Source: Tatumella citrea
GTDB lineage: Bacteria > Pseudomonadota > Gammaproteobacteria > Enterobacterales > Enterobacteriaceae
DNA length: 64,000 nt
Assembly: GCF_002163585.1 (NCBI RefSeq)
Contig: NZ_CP015579.1
Span: forward strand, 992,001-1,056,000
Direction of reading: 5' to 3'
Below are positions 21,583 through 30,629 of this stretch, one piece after another. The position numbers were made by a program, and so were the translations under genes. The first letter of the stretch is position 1, and every line of letters begins with the position of its first letter. The notes beneath the pieces were generated by a model. That model was not told the DNA's origin. It saw only the letters and a program-made list of their open reading frames with translations, and did no database searches.

Positions 21583-22518
21583 ATGAATATACTATTTATT
21601 TTGCTAATGGTGATGGCAGTGCTCTTCCTGTTAATTGTCCTGCAAAGAAATATGTTTACCCGCCAGGCGCTCTCTTACACCGGTCAGCGCAAACAGGTAC
21701 TGATGTCGATCATGAGTCAGAAAACGACGACGGTATCAGAGCAATCAACGGCTATTCTCCGACTGAAAATCGGGTTTACAGATCGGTTGTCTGCGATTTT
21801 CCGTGTCTTTTATGGCGGCAGTAGTGCAGCGTTAATTAAAAATTTGTTGATTCCTGTGTTAGTAACCATGGTGTTACTGGCTGTCAATGCAATGTATATC
21901 GGATTCCCGCTAAGTTGGGTGTTAGTCGTGGGGCTGATTGCCAGTTATCTGGTCACGTACAAAATCATAAAAAAACGTCGCCATAAGCAGTTTTCTCTCA
22001 ATTTTAGCGAGGCTCTCACCACTATTGGTGGTGCTATTTCTGCAGGACGGACATTTCTTCAGGCAATGTCCGATTACAGTCAGAACTCCAATAACTCTCT
22101 GAGCCGGGAGTTTTCGGCAATTTCCAGGCGGCTGAACTTTGGCGAACAGGCTGAAATAGTGTTTATGGAGTCGTGGCGTAATTATCCGTATCGGGAATAT
22201 TACTTTTTCATTGTTGCCATCCTGCTGAACATCAACAGTGGTGGGCGTTTACGTGAAGTGCTGAACAAACTGCAGCGTTCTATTTCCAGCGGAGTTGCAA
22301 TGGAAAAAAAGATGCTGTCGATGACATCTGAAATGCGTATGTCCTCCAAGATCACTGGTGCCATACCGTTTATTTTCCTCGTCCTGCTCAAATTTATCAG
22401 TCCTGAAAATTTCCAGTATGTGCTGGAAGATGAAGACGGGAGGATATTGTTGTATTACCTGATTGGCAGTGAAGTTGTGGGCTTGCTGGTGATCAAATTT
22501 CTGATGAGGAAACTGTAA
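21583..22518 (+). CDS. tadB: Inner-membrane pilus assembly protein TadB
   Basis: TadB forms the inner-membrane platform together with TadC. From the ATG at 21583 the protein has 311 residues; a TTG at 21571 is in frame but lies inside tadA and is less likely. It has an N-terminal membrane segment, two central ones near residues 90-130, a type II secretion F (GspF) domain with NFSEALTTIGGAISAGRTFLQAM, and a C-terminal pair around FIFLVLLKFISP and YYLIGSEVVGLLVIKFLM. Two bases separate it from tadC. Confidence 0.92.
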   Translation: MNILFILLMVMAVLFLLIVLQRNMFTRQALSYTGQRKQVLMSIMSQKTTTVSEQSTAILRLKIGFTDRLSAIFRVFYGGSSAALIKNLLIPVLVTMVLLAVNAMYIGFPLSWVLVVGLIASYLVTYKIIKKRRHKQFSLNFSEALTTIGGAISAGRTFLQAMSDYSQNSNNSLSREFSAISRRLNFGEQAEIVFMESWRNYPYREYYFFIVAILLNINSGGRLREVLNKLQRSISSGVAMEKKMLSMTSEMRMSSKITGAIPFIFLVLLKFISPENFQYVLEDEDGRILLYYLIGSEVVGLLVIKFLMRKL

Positions 22519-22520
22519 TC

Positions 22521-23372
22521 ATGAGTCCGGTGCTTATTATGCTGATAGTCGTTGTACTGCTGCTGACCGGCGGCATAGTGCTGAATAAAATGCGGGCTCA
22601 GAAGCTAAAGCAATCGTTGGTAGTGGTGGATGCCACTGTGCATAAACTCAAAATTCAGCAGCTAAAAGAACATCATCACACCGAGATGGTACTGGAACAG
22701 AATAATCCATTACTGAATATCTACCGCAAGCTGGATGCCAATATAGCCTATAAGGTGATGATGGCCGCAGGCCTGTTTTTGCTGGCAATTCTGTCCGGTA
22801 AGCTGACCGGACAGGATCTCGATCGTGCAACATTATTGATGGCGGCAACCATTAGTCTGGTTTCCACCATTATTCTGCCTGGCATGTTGCGATCTGTATT
22901 TGTTAAACGACGGGTAAAAGTCCTGAGTGCTGAATTGCCCTGGATGATCGAACTGCTGGCTATCAGCGTGCAATGTGGAATGACCATTGAACAAGCCTTC
23001 AAATTTTTATCCGACAAAATGGCCGGTATTAATCCGGATTTTGGACCTTTTATCAGTCGTCTGGTGCGCAGGACCGAAGTCAGTGGCCTGAGTTCAGCAC
23101 TGGAACACTTTTACCGGGAATTACCGTCGGCTGAGACACGGATGTTTTGCGCGATGCTGCAACAAAGCCTGCAATACGGGTCTTCTATGTACGAACAATT
23201 GGTAGAGCTGGCACGAGAAATCAGGGAAGTTCAGATACTGGCGACAGAAGAAAAAATTGGCCAGTTGGGGGCGAAAATGAGTGTGCCGTTGATCCTGTTC
23301 TTTATGTTTCCGGTGATCATTATTGTTGCCGCACCGGGACTGATGAGAATGATGGCAAATATGGGAAATTAA
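22521..23372 (+). CDS. tadC: Inner-membrane pilus assembly protein TadC
   Basis: The TadB partner in the inner-membrane platform. The 283-residue protein has an N-terminal membrane segment (VLIMLIVVVLLLTGGIVLN), two more around residues 75-120, a GspF domain (LPWMIELLAISVQCGMTIEQAFKFL) and a C-terminal segment VPLILFFMFPVIIIVAAPG typical of TadC. Its place directly after tadB and before tadD is the usual one. Confidence 0.92.
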   Translation: MSPVLIMLIVVVLLLTGGIVLNKMRAQKLKQSLVVVDATVHKLKIQQLKEHHHTEMVLEQNNPLLNIYRKLDANIAYKVMMAAGLFLLAILSGKLTGQDLDRATLLMAATISLVSTIILPGMLRSVFVKRRVKVLSAELPWMIELLAISVQCGMTIEQAFKFLSDKMAGINPDFGPFISRLVRRTEVSGLSSALEHFYRELPSAETRMFCAMLQQSLQYGSSMYEQLVELAREIREVQILATEEKIGQLGAKMSVPLILFFMFPVIIIVAAPGLMRMMANMGN

Positions 23373-23376
23373 TCAC

Positions 23377-24117
23377 GTGAAAATGCTAAAACGGACAGCA
23401 ATGGCAGTTATTCTCTGTGTTCTGGCCGGTTGCAGTCAGACATCCACCACCGTGGCCGGTAAACGGTTTTCTATGAGTAAAGGGATGGTTGATGAACAGC
23501 TGCTGCTTAAGACCGGAAATTATGCTGGCCTAATTAAAATCAAGCAGGAAGAGCTGAAGAAGAATAATTCTCCGCAAACCCGTTTACAGTTGGCGGAATA
23601 TTATTATCTCTCAGGCGACTTTAATTCTTCACTGTTTCATCTACAGAAATTATTAGCCGCTGGTGGTGACCTTAAAGTCTACCTGCTGGAGAGTAAAAAT
23701 CTGAGCTCGCTAAAAAAATACAAAGAAGCACTTAGCTTTGTGGCGATGGCATTAAATAAAAATAAAAACAATGGAGAGGCACTGAACCTGAAGGGGGTGA
23801 TTCAGGCTGAAATGGGCGACCTGCAGGGGGCGCTAAACAGTTTTGAACTGGCCAGAAATGCTTATTTCCAGGAGGAGTCGGTAGTTAATAATATTGCCAT
23901 GATTTACATCGTGCAGAAACGTTATCATGAAGCGGTGCAGATGCTGTTACCGGTGTACTTACGCGGCTACCGTAATCCACAACTGGAGCATAATCTGGCA
24001 TTTGCCCTGGTGAAAACCGGTGATCTGCGTTATGCCAGAGAGATTATTAAGCGTGGGAATTATGCCAAAAACCCGGATATGTTGGTGGCAGATCTTTTCA
24101 GGGTAGAAAGTTTCTGA
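23377..24117 (+). CDS. tadD: TPR lipoprotein TadD
   Basis: TadD is an outer-membrane-associated lipoprotein with tetratricopeptide repeats needed for secretin function. The 246-residue protein starts at GTG 23377 and has a lipoprotein signal with lipobox LAGC (VILCVLAGCSQ). TPR-like repeats run from about residue 60 to 230, for example AEYYYLSGDFNSSLFHLQKL, ALNLKGVIQAEMGDLQGALN and IAMIYIVQKRYHEAVQML. It ends 20 bases before tadE. Confidence 0.9.
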   Translation: MKMLKRTAMAVILCVLAGCSQTSTTVAGKRFSMSKGMVDEQLLLKTGNYAGLIKIKQEELKKNNSPQTRLQLAEYYYLSGDFNSSLFHLQKLLAAGGDLKVYLLESKNLSSLKKYKEALSFVAMALNKNKNNGEALNLKGVIQAEMGDLQGALNSFELARNAYFQEESVVNNIAMIYIVQKRYHEAVQMLLPVYLRGYRNPQLEHNLAFALVKTGDLRYAREIIKRGNYAKNPDMLVADLFRVESF

Positions 24118-24137
24118 TGTTAATACCGGAGTGAGTT

Positions 24138-24650
24138 ATGCGTACAGTGATCAGGATGATCAGGCGGTCGGTATCCCGTGAGCAAGGGTCCATCACGCTG
24201 GAATTTTCATTTATATTTATTGTGTTTGTTTTTCTGGTTTTTCTTATTTTTGAAGTTTGCCGGTATTTATATATCTCTGCCTCGGTGGATTTAACGTTAG
24301 CGGAAGCGGCAAGGATCACTTCGCGCACGGAAAATAACGCGGACTACAGTGCGTTATTTACCCGAAATGTGAAAGAACAAAGTGCCTTGTTATCGATGTT
24401 TATCGATCCCAGGGATTTTACACTAAAGATTACCTATTGCAGTTCTGTCAGCCGCGCCCTGACAGGGAATTGCAGCACCGGTAATAGCAGTAAATTTCCG
24501 TTGGCTGTTTACAGCGCAAGCTACCGCTATCAACCATTGCTGTTTGCATTTGATAGCAATAGCAGCGTGAAGCAGTTACTTACCAGTCTGAACAACTCAC
24601 TTAATCGCCGGCTGGTGTACGTACAGGAATATGAACGGGGAGATCAGTAA
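24138..24650 (+). CDS. tadE: TadE-like minor pseudopilin
   Basis: A minor pilin-like protein processed by TadV. The 170-residue protein has a short basic leader ending in REQG, then SITLEFSFIFIVFVFLVFLIF, the TadE signature helix with its conserved glutamate at mature position 5. The rest is a periplasmic domain with a Cys pair (ITYCSS, GNCS) that may form a disulfide. The last bases overlap the ribosome-binding region of the next gene. Confidence 0.88.
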   Translation: MRTVIRMIRRSVSREQGSITLEFSFIFIVFVFLVFLIFEVCRYLYISASVDLTLAEAARITSRTENNADYSALFTRNVKEQSALLSMFIDPRDFTLKITYCSSVSRALTGNCSTGNSSKFPLAVYSASYRYQPLLFAFDSNSSVKQLLTSLNNSLNRRLVYVQEYERGDQ

Positions 24651-24651
24651 T

Positions 24652-25224
24652 ATGGCAGGGAAGAGAGCGCTGTGGCGGCAGGGAAAATCAGAGCAGGGGT
24701 CTGTGATAGTCGAAGCTGCTTTTATTTTCCCTCTGCTGGCCATCCTCAGTTGCGGCGCAATGGATTATGGTTTCTGGCTGCTGACCCGCAGCAAAGCTGA
24801 GCGGATAACGGCCTCTCTGGCTTCGGTGATCCGCGAGCGTGTCACACTTTATGATGGACGTGAAACCCTAACTTCTGCCGATGTCAGCCAACTGGTCAGT
24901 CTGGCCAAATATATGGCAGATGATAAAAGTGTCGACAAATTGTGCGTACAGGTGGAAAGCCTGAGTTTTAAAACCGGCACTACCAGTCCTAAGACCGATC
25001 AGTATCAGAAACTGACGGCGGGTGCGGCAAAGTGTGCACCATCGGTCACCGCACTGACCAGTTACAGTGCATTGTCACCGATGAGTATCCGTGGGCGCTG
25101 GGTACCTCTCTACCAGGTGACGTTGAGCGTTCCTGCACCAACAGGAAGTATCTCTGCTCTTCTGACAAAACTGGACGCGTTACCCGGGACTATTACTGTT
25201 TCCAATATCGTACTGGTGCGTTGA
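24652..25224 (+). CDS. tadF: TadF-like minor pseudopilin
   Basis: A second pseudopilin of the locus. From ATG 24652, just past the tadE stop, it has 190 residues; a start 21 bases earlier inside tadE is also in frame. The leader ends in KSEQG and is followed by SVIVEAAFIFPLLAILSCG, with the conserved glutamate of the TadE/TadF family. A periplasmic domain follows, with a cysteine pair (KLCVQVE, AAKCAPS). TadF rather than TadE is assigned from its order in the cluster. Confidence 0.82.
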   Translation: MAGKRALWRQGKSEQGSVIVEAAFIFPLLAILSCGAMDYGFWLLTRSKAERITASLASVIRERVTLYDGRETLTSADVSQLVSLAKYMADDKSVDKLCVQVESLSFKTGTTSPKTDQYQKLTAGAAKCAPSVTALTSYSALSPMSIRGRWVPLYQVTLSVPAPTGSISALLTKLDALPGTITVSNIVLVR

Positions 25225-25237
25225 ACAGAGGCTACCG

Positions 25238-25639
25238 ATGAAAAGATGCTTCCACGCACTGCTAATCGCCGGTTGTTGTGTAACCCTGGCAGCGGCGGCG
25301 GCCGGTAAGCGGGCAGTACGTACCAGCTCTGCAGAGAGCAGGCCACAGGCTATCATTTTTATCGACAGTAATACCCCTGCAGATAATCGTATTAGCAGAG
25401 AGATAAACCATCAGCTTTATCTGAGCCCGACCCTGGCACGACAGCTGGATGTCATTTTGATAGACATTAATCCGTCAGGATTCAGTTTGTCAGGTGCAGC
25501 AAGATTCCTGAAAGATCCTTCGGGAGTATGGGTCGAGAAATACCGGCCGGCAGGCATCCCTGAGTTGTTTTGTCTGCAAGGAACTCGCCGGCAATCTTAT
25601 AAATTAACTACAGCGGAAGACATACGGAAATGTTTATAA
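25238..25639 (+). CDS. Unrecognised secreted protein of the tad locus, possibly thioredoxin-fold
   Basis: I do not recognise this 133-residue protein as a standard Tad component. It has an alanine-rich signal peptide (ALLIAGCCVTLAAAAAG) and a mature part of about 110 residues. The pattern strand QAIIFID (37-43), a helix, strand QLDVILIDIN (69-78), then AGIPELFCLQG (105-115) and a C-terminal helix fits a thioredoxin-like fold with the cis-proline at Pro108. The place of the redox CxxC is TPAD, so it would not be a standard oxidoreductase; Cys112 and Cys132 remain. It overlaps tadG by ten bases, so it is translated with the pilus genes. Confidence 0.6.
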   Translation: MKRCFHALLIAGCCVTLAAAAAGKRAVRTSSAESRPQAIIFIDSNTPADNRISREINHQLYLSPTLARQLDVILIDINPSGFSLSGAARFLKDPSGVWVEKYRPAGIPELFCLQGTRRQSYKLTTAEDIRKCL

Positions 25640-27351
25640 AAAGGCTGTTGTCTGTACTTCGCCGGTTCAGGAGTGAAGGTGGCGTCATGATTGTCCCCCT
25701 GGCAATTCTACTGCCAATTGTATTCGGCCTGATGACTTTAGGGATTAACAGTGTATCAATGATGGCCAACAGAGCACGTCTGGCAGATGCATCATCTGAG
25801 GCTACGCTGGCGGTCTCAGCAGCTACTCTGGCAAATGATACTCAGAGTGTGAGTGGGCGACAGGAAATAGAGAGAAATCGCGATATGGTGGTGTCGTGGA
25901 TGAAATACTATTTTCCGGGAATGAAATCGGTCCCTGAGGTTAATTTTACGGTAGCAGAAGGGCAACATCTTGCCGGTTCAGATACCCGTTATACCTATTA
26001 TGATGTCGACATTTCGCTGACTCTGCCGCAGTTATTTACTTACCAGCCAGTTACCTCCGGTAAATCTGACTATAAACTGAAAGCGGGTAACGGCCATGTG
26101 AACAAATATGTGTCTAAACCGGCAGATTATGTGTTTGTGGTCGATTTCTCAGGTTCTCAGGCGGGGGGGAGAATTGCCATACTCAAAAGTGTGTTTGCGG
26201 AAATTACCGATTTTGTACTGACAAACAGTCCGGAATCGAAGATCGCTATTGTACCGTTCAGCACCGGGGTGTCAGTTGTTATGCCGGGAACGAACCAGCG
26301 TGGTGGTCAGAATATGGGGTGTTCAGTACTGTTTGTACCGAATTCTGACTGGAATATTAATTATGCCTTCTGGGGAGATAAAAAGGTCTCCACCAGCTAC
26401 GCCAGAAAGCCGCTTAAAACCCAAACTTATTATATGGATTCAGCTCGTTATTCTTTTTATAAGAAATATGTGGCCGCTTCTCTCCCAACGATTAAAGAGG
26501 CAGAAATGCAAAACCGTTGGTGCCGCAAAAACTCTGCTTATGGTGTAAATGAGGGACAGATGCAGTATTCCTGTTTTGACCCGCGGGATAAATATCCGGA
26601 TCCTAATGACCCCAGAAATAAGCTCGAAGATATATTTAGCAAGGAATCGCAGGGATTGATTGAGCAGGAATATGCAAAGGCTGCAAAAATATTCTCCCGT
26701 CAGGCCGTTACTTTCACTATTGAGCACGATGAATCAATCAATTACCCGGCAACACTGGAAAAAATGTTCGGTAATGAAGCTATAATCACTTTCCCTTTGC
26801 TCTGGACTCCTTACGACTCAGCCGACTATCGTCCCTGGCATTATATGTGTCGCCAGGCTGGCTGGTGGAAACATAAGGCAGGAAATGACCTGACTAAAGA
26901 AAGTGCTCTTTCCTGGCTGATTCCTCTGACAAACTCAAAGACTGAGTTAGATCAGTTCCAAAAAATGGACCCCGTGGGCGGGACGCATCTTTCCTCAGGG
27001 CTGATTCGCTCAGTGCCGGTAATGATGGAGGGTACTAACCGCCGTAAGGTATTTATTATGATGTCAGATGGTGATGATAGTCCCTATCCGAAAATTACTA
27101 CCGATAAGTGGCTGAAAACCTATAATCTTTGCCAGAAGATTGAAGAGGGAATTCTGGCCCGCTCTGAAACTAATGCCTCTAAGGTAGAAATTTATTATAT
27201 CTCTACAACGAATGCTTACACCTGGGTTGACTACTGGGCCAACAATTGCACCGGCCCGGCACGTTCTAAAACGGCAAGCAAGCGTGATGATTTAGTGAAG
27301 CTGATTAAAGGGATTATCACTGATGAAACCGGCCATCTGGCGGTGGATTAA
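25630..27351 (+). CDS. tadG: TadG-like pilus protein with a von Willebrand A domain
   Basis: A 573-residue protein of the TadG family, last gene of the locus. An N-terminal helix (GVMIVPLAILLPIVFGLMTLG) resembles the TadE-type membrane segment and would anchor it in the inner membrane. A von Willebrand A domain starts at ADYVFVVDFSGSQAGG, which has the DxSGS metal-binding motif; the threonine in VGGTHLSSGL and the aspartate in MMSDGDD complete the MIDAS site. A long insert of about 200 residues, rich in Tyr, Trp and Lys, separates these elements. TadG has been linked to anchoring or adhesion. Confidence 0.85.
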   Translation: MFIKRLLSVLRRFRSEGGVMIVPLAILLPIVFGLMTLGINSVSMMANRARLADASSEATLAVSAATLANDTQSVSGRQEIERNRDMVVSWMKYYFPGMKSVPEVNFTVAEGQHLAGSDTRYTYYDVDISLTLPQLFTYQPVTSGKSDYKLKAGNGHVNKYVSKPADYVFVVDFSGSQAGGRIAILKSVFAEITDFVLTNSPESKIAIVPFSTGVSVVMPGTNQRGGQNMGCSVLFVPNSDWNINYAFWGDKKVSTSYARKPLKTQTYYMDSARYSFYKKYVAASLPTIKEAEMQNRWCRKNSAYGVNEGQMQYSCFDPRDKYPDPNDPRNKLEDIFSKESQGLIEQEYAKAAKIFSRQAVTFTIEHDESINYPATLEKMFGNEAIITFPLLWTPYDSADYRPWHYMCRQAGWWKHKAGNDLTKESALSWLIPLTNSKTELDQFQKMDPVGGTHLSSGLIRSVPVMMEGTNRRKVFIMMSDGDDSPYPKITTDKWLKTYNLCQKIEEGILARSETNASKVEIYYISTTNAYTWVDYWANNCTGPARSKTASKRDDLVKLIKGIITDETGHLAVD

Positions 27352-27382
27352 ATCAGACCATTACCGGTAGTTGCAGATTGTG

Positions 27383-27407
27383 CCGCAGGATCAGACATGA
27401 TCTGCGG
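27383..27407. terminator. Hairpin after tadG
   Basis: CCGCAG-G-ATCA pairs with TGATCTGCGG around GACA with one bulged G, 31 bases after the tadG stop and 53 bases before queE. There is no T-run, so termination of the tad transcript here is only plausible. Confidence 0.4.
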
Positions 27408-27459
27408 CGCAGTATCTGTAATAATAGCCGATTACTTAATCACGACTATTGAGCCAGTA

Positions 27460-28131
27460 ATGCAGTACCCGATTAACGAAATGTTTCAAACCCTTCAGGG
27501 TGAAGGTTTTTTTACCGGAGTTCCGGCTATTTTCATTCGCCTGCAGGGTTGTCCTGTTGGCTGTTCCTGGTGTGACACCAAGCATACCTGGGAAAAATTG
27601 CCTGAAAATGCAGTTCCGGTGGGCGATATTCTGACCAAAACGGTCGAAAGTGATCAATGGGGCAATGCAGAAGCTCTGACTATCCTGAAAATGATCAGTG
27701 CTCAGGGCTGGACAGCCCGACATGTGGTGATTACCGGCGGAGAACCGGCAATCTACGATTTACGGCCACTCACTGAGGCACTGGAAGCTTTCGGCTACCG
27801 GTGTCAGATAGAAACCAGCGGAACCCATCCGGTGCAGTGTTCTGAAGACACTTTTGTCACCGTCTCTCCGAAGGTCAATATGCGTGGTGGTTATGACGTT
27901 CTGACTCCGGCACTGTTTCGTGCTGATGAAATCAAGCATCCGGTGGCACGGCAGCGGGATATTGATGCGTTGGATGAGTTGCTGGTTAAAATTCAGGACG
28001 ATAAATCACGGGTGATTGCATTGCAGCCGATCAGTTGTAAACAGGATGCGACAGAGTTATGCATTAACACCTGCATCGCCAGAAACTGGCGACTCTCTAT
28101 GCAGACTCACAAATATCTGAATATTGCCTGA
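27460..28131 (+). CDS. queE: 7-carboxy-7-deazaguanine synthase QueE
   Basis: A radical AdoMet enzyme that converts 6-carboxytetrahydropterin to 7-carboxy-7-deazaguanine in preQ0/queuosine synthesis. The start ATG 27460 (MQYPINEMFQTLQGEG) matches the known N-terminus and gives 223 residues. The radical cluster motif is CPVGCSWCD, followed by VVITGGEPAIYDL and QIETSGTHP; the C-terminus LSMQTHKYLNIA is the family ending. It converges with queD, so two successive enzymes of the pathway sit side by side. Confidence 0.97.
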   Translation: MQYPINEMFQTLQGEGFFTGVPAIFIRLQGCPVGCSWCDTKHTWEKLPENAVPVGDILTKTVESDQWGNAEALTILKMISAQGWTARHVVITGGEPAIYDLRPLTEALEAFGYRCQIETSGTHPVQCSEDTFVTVSPKVNMRGGYDVLTPALFRADEIKHPVARQRDIDALDELLVKIQDDKSRVIALQPISCKQDATELCINTCIARNWRLSMQTHKYLNIA

Positions 28132-28181
28132 CCATCGTACCGGCGGGAAAGACAGAGCGGATCACTGTTGATCCGCTGTGA

Positions 28182-28544
28182 TTATCCGCGATAGGTACAG
28201 CCTGCGGTACAGGTCTCTTTAATCATTACAGCGCTAAGCAATGGCAGGACAGGTTTCATTTTCTGCCAAATCCATATGGCCAGTACTTCACTGGTGGGAT
28301 TTTCAAGCCCGTCAATTTCGTTCAGATAATGATGATCGAGTTGTTCGTAAAGTGGTTTAAAGCGCGCTTTCAGCTCGGCAAAATCCATCACCCAGCCGGT
28401 ATGTGGATCGACTTCGCCGGTAATTTCCAGACGAACCAGAAATGAGTGACCATGCAGGCGGCCACATTTATGTCCGTCGGGGACATGTGGCAGGTAGTGG
28501 GCAGCTTCAAACTGAAATTCTTTGAATAATGTGGTTACAGACAT
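28182..28544 (-). CDS. queD: 6-carboxy-5,6,7,8-tetrahydropterin synthase QueD
   Basis: QueD makes 6-carboxytetrahydropterin from dihydroneopterin triphosphate, the step before QueE. The 120-residue protein has the zinc ligands in FEAAHYLP and [11 protein letters not shown], the catalytic cysteine in the same CGRLHGH block, and the LDHHYLNEI and [12 protein letters not shown] segments. It is divergent from cysJ with 273 bases between them, as in E. coli. Confidence 0.96.
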   Translation of the reverse strand: MSVTTLFKEFQFEAAHYLPHVPDGHKCGRLHGHSFLVRLEITGEVDPHTGWVMDFAELKARFKPLYEQLDHHYLNEIDGLENPTSEVLAIWIWQKMKPVLPLLSAVMIKETCTAGCTYRG

Positions 28545-28817
28545 AATGGGTTCCAGGCGTTAAAGGCGCAGATTCTACCGTAAAACCTGGGTTATCTCAC
28601 ATTTTTCCCCGGTAATTTTCCTCCAACCCACCTCAGGCCATCTGTCGCAGCCATCCGGGATTCTGCTTACCACTTTTTCTGGTTAATACTACCGATAAAA
28701 CCATTTAGCTAATTTGGTTATGTGATATGCATAAGCCGTCTTTAACATGCATAATTTTGTGGTTAACCTTACAGTCTTTATTCCTTTTCCGCCGATGATA
28801 CTGGAATCATAAACGCA
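28545..28817. promoter_or_regulatory. queD-cysJ divergent promoter region with a direct repeat
   Basis: The octamer ATGCATAA occurs at 28727-28734 and again at 28747-28754, exactly 20 bases apart and thus on the same face of the helix, 64-90 bases upstream of cysJ. CysB, the activator of cysJIH in enterics, binds poorly conserved AT-rich sites in this position, so these may be part of its site. A -10-like CATAAT lies at 28750-28755. Confidence 0.45.
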
Positions 28818-30629
28818 ATGACCAATCAGGCCCCACAGCTTCCGCTCTCGGCGGAACAGCTGGCACAACTACAAAAGACAACACAGGATTTTTCCGTTAC
28901 CCAGCTGGCCTGGCTTTCCGGCTATTTCTGGGGACGGATCAGTGGTGAAACAATTGCTCAGCCTGGTTCTGCAGCTCCGGCTACGACCAGCGCAGTGAGT
29001 CAGGCCCCTGCGGTTACCGTACTCTCTGCGTCGCAGACCGGTAATGCGCGTCGGCTGGCAGAACAGTTACGCGATGATTTACTGGCCGCCGGAGTCACCG
29101 TCACTCTGGTTAATGCCGGAGATTATAAGTTTAAGCAGATAGGGCAAGAGAAATTACTGCTGGTTGTGACCTCAACTCAGGGGGAAGGTGAACCTCCGGA
29201 AGAGGCCGTGGCGTTGCATAAATTCCTGCTGTCGAAGAAAGCACCCAAATTCACCGATACTGCGTTTGCCGTATTCGGGCTGGGTGATACGTCTTATGAG
29301 TTTTTCTGCCAGGCAGGTAAAGATTTTGATCAGCGTCTGGGTGAGCTGGGTGCAGAACGTTTGCTGGCGCGGGCCGATGCGGATGTCGATTTTAAAGCCA
29401 CTGCAGATAAGTGGCGTCAGGAAATTGTTGCCCTGTTGAAACAACGTCTGCCCGCCTCTACCGCCGCCCAGGTTTCGCTGGCAGCCAGCGGGGCCACCGA
29501 TGAAATTGACAGTACGCCGTATACCAAAGAACAGCCTCTGGTAGCCTCCCTGTCGGTCAATCAGAAAATTACCGGGAACGATTCAGAAAAAGATATCCGC
29601 CATCTGGAGATTGATTTAGGTAGCTCAGGATTGCGTTACCGGCCGGGAGATGCGTTGGGTATCTGGTATGAAAATGATCCTCAGCTGGCAGAAGAGCTGC
29701 TCGGATTGTTATGGCTGGACGGTTCACAGGAAATCAGCCTCAAAGGTGAAACACTGCCGCTGGCCGTTGCGCTGCAACAGCATTTTGAGCTGACGGTGAA
29801 TACACCACAAATTGTCGAAAAATATGCCCATCTTTCTGGCAACAGTGAGTTACTGGCGCTAATCAGTGATAAAGCGGCATTACAGGCCTATGCACAGCAG
29901 TGGCCGATTGTCGATATGGTACGACATGCCCCTACTGAATTGCATGCTGAACAGTTAACCGAACTACTGCGGCCCCTGACTCCGCGCCTTTACTCTATCG
30001 CCTCTTCACAGGCTGAAACCGAAGATGAAGTGCATATTACGGTGGGTGTGGTGCGTTACGATATTGAAGGCCGTGCCCGCAGCGGTGGAGCTTCTGGTTT
30101 CCTCGCCGATCGTTTACCGGAGGAAGGCGAAGTCCGAGTGTTTATCGAGCATAACGATAACTTCCGTTTGCCGGAAGATCCTGAAGCCCCGGTGATCATG
30201 ATTGGACCGGGGACCGGAATTGCCCCGTTCCGTGCTTTTATCCAACAGCGTGACAATGATGCTGCCGGCGGGAAAAACTGGCTGTTCTTTGGCAACCCGC
30301 ACTTTACTGAAGACTTCCTGTATCAGGTGGAATGGCAGAAGTACGTTAAAGATGGTCTGCTGACTAATATAGATCTGGCCTGGTCGCGTGATCAGCAGCA
30401 GAAAATCTATGTCCAGGACAAACTGCGTGAGAAGGGAGCAGAAGTCTGGCGCTGGATTGCAGAAGGTGCTCACCTGTATGTCTGTGGTGATGCTGGCCGG
30501 ATGGCAAAAGACGTTGAACAGGCGCTGGTGGACATTATTGCCGAACACGGACAGATGGACAGCGAATCAGCCGACGAATATTTGAGTGAGCTGCGCATAG
30601 CGCGCCGTTACCAGAGAGATGTGTACTAA
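28818..30629 (+). CDS. cysJ: Sulfite reductase flavoprotein alpha subunit CysJ
   Basis: CysJ passes electrons from NADPH through FAD and FMN to CysI for reduction of sulfite to sulfide. The 603-residue protein has an N-terminal flavodoxin domain ([41 protein letters not shown]), an FAD domain with [10 protein letters not shown] and [11 protein letters not shown], and an NADPH domain with [17 protein letters not shown] and [10 protein letters not shown], ending in RRYQRDVY. Its stop overlaps the cysI start by one base. Confidence 0.97.
   Translation: MTNQAPQLPLSAEQLAQLQKTTQDFSVTQLAWLSGYFWGRISGETIAQPGSAAPATTSAVSQAPAVTVLSASQTGNARRLAEQLRDDLLAAGVTVTLVNAGDYKFKQIGQEKLLLVVTSTQGEGEPPEEAVALHKFLLSKKAPKFTDTAFAVFGLGDTSYEFFCQAGKDFDQRLGELGAERLLARADADVDFKATADKWRQEIVALLKQRLPASTAAQVSLAASGATDEIDSTPYTKEQPLVASLSVNQKITGNDSEKDIRHLEIDLGSSGLRYRPGDALGIWYENDPQLAEELLGLLWLDGSQEISLKGETLPLAVALQQHFELTVNTPQIVEKYAHLSGNSELLALISDKAALQAYAQQWPIVDMVRHAPTELHAEQLTELLRPLTPRLYSIASSQAETEDEVHITVGVVRYDIEGRARSGGASGFLADRLPEEGEVRVFIEHNDNFRLPEDPEAPVIMIGPGTGIAPFRAFIQQRDNDAAGGKNWLFFGNPHFTEDFLYQVEWQKYVKDGLLTNIDLAWSRDQQQKIYVQDKLREKGAEVWRWIAEGAHLYVCGDAGRMAKDVEQALVDIIAEHGQMDSESADEYLSELRIARRYQRDVY

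Noticed and set aside
30114-30548. 144-residue open frame antisense to cysJ
   Set aside because: It lies wholly inside a well-supported gene, has no clear ribosome-binding site and no recognisable domain.
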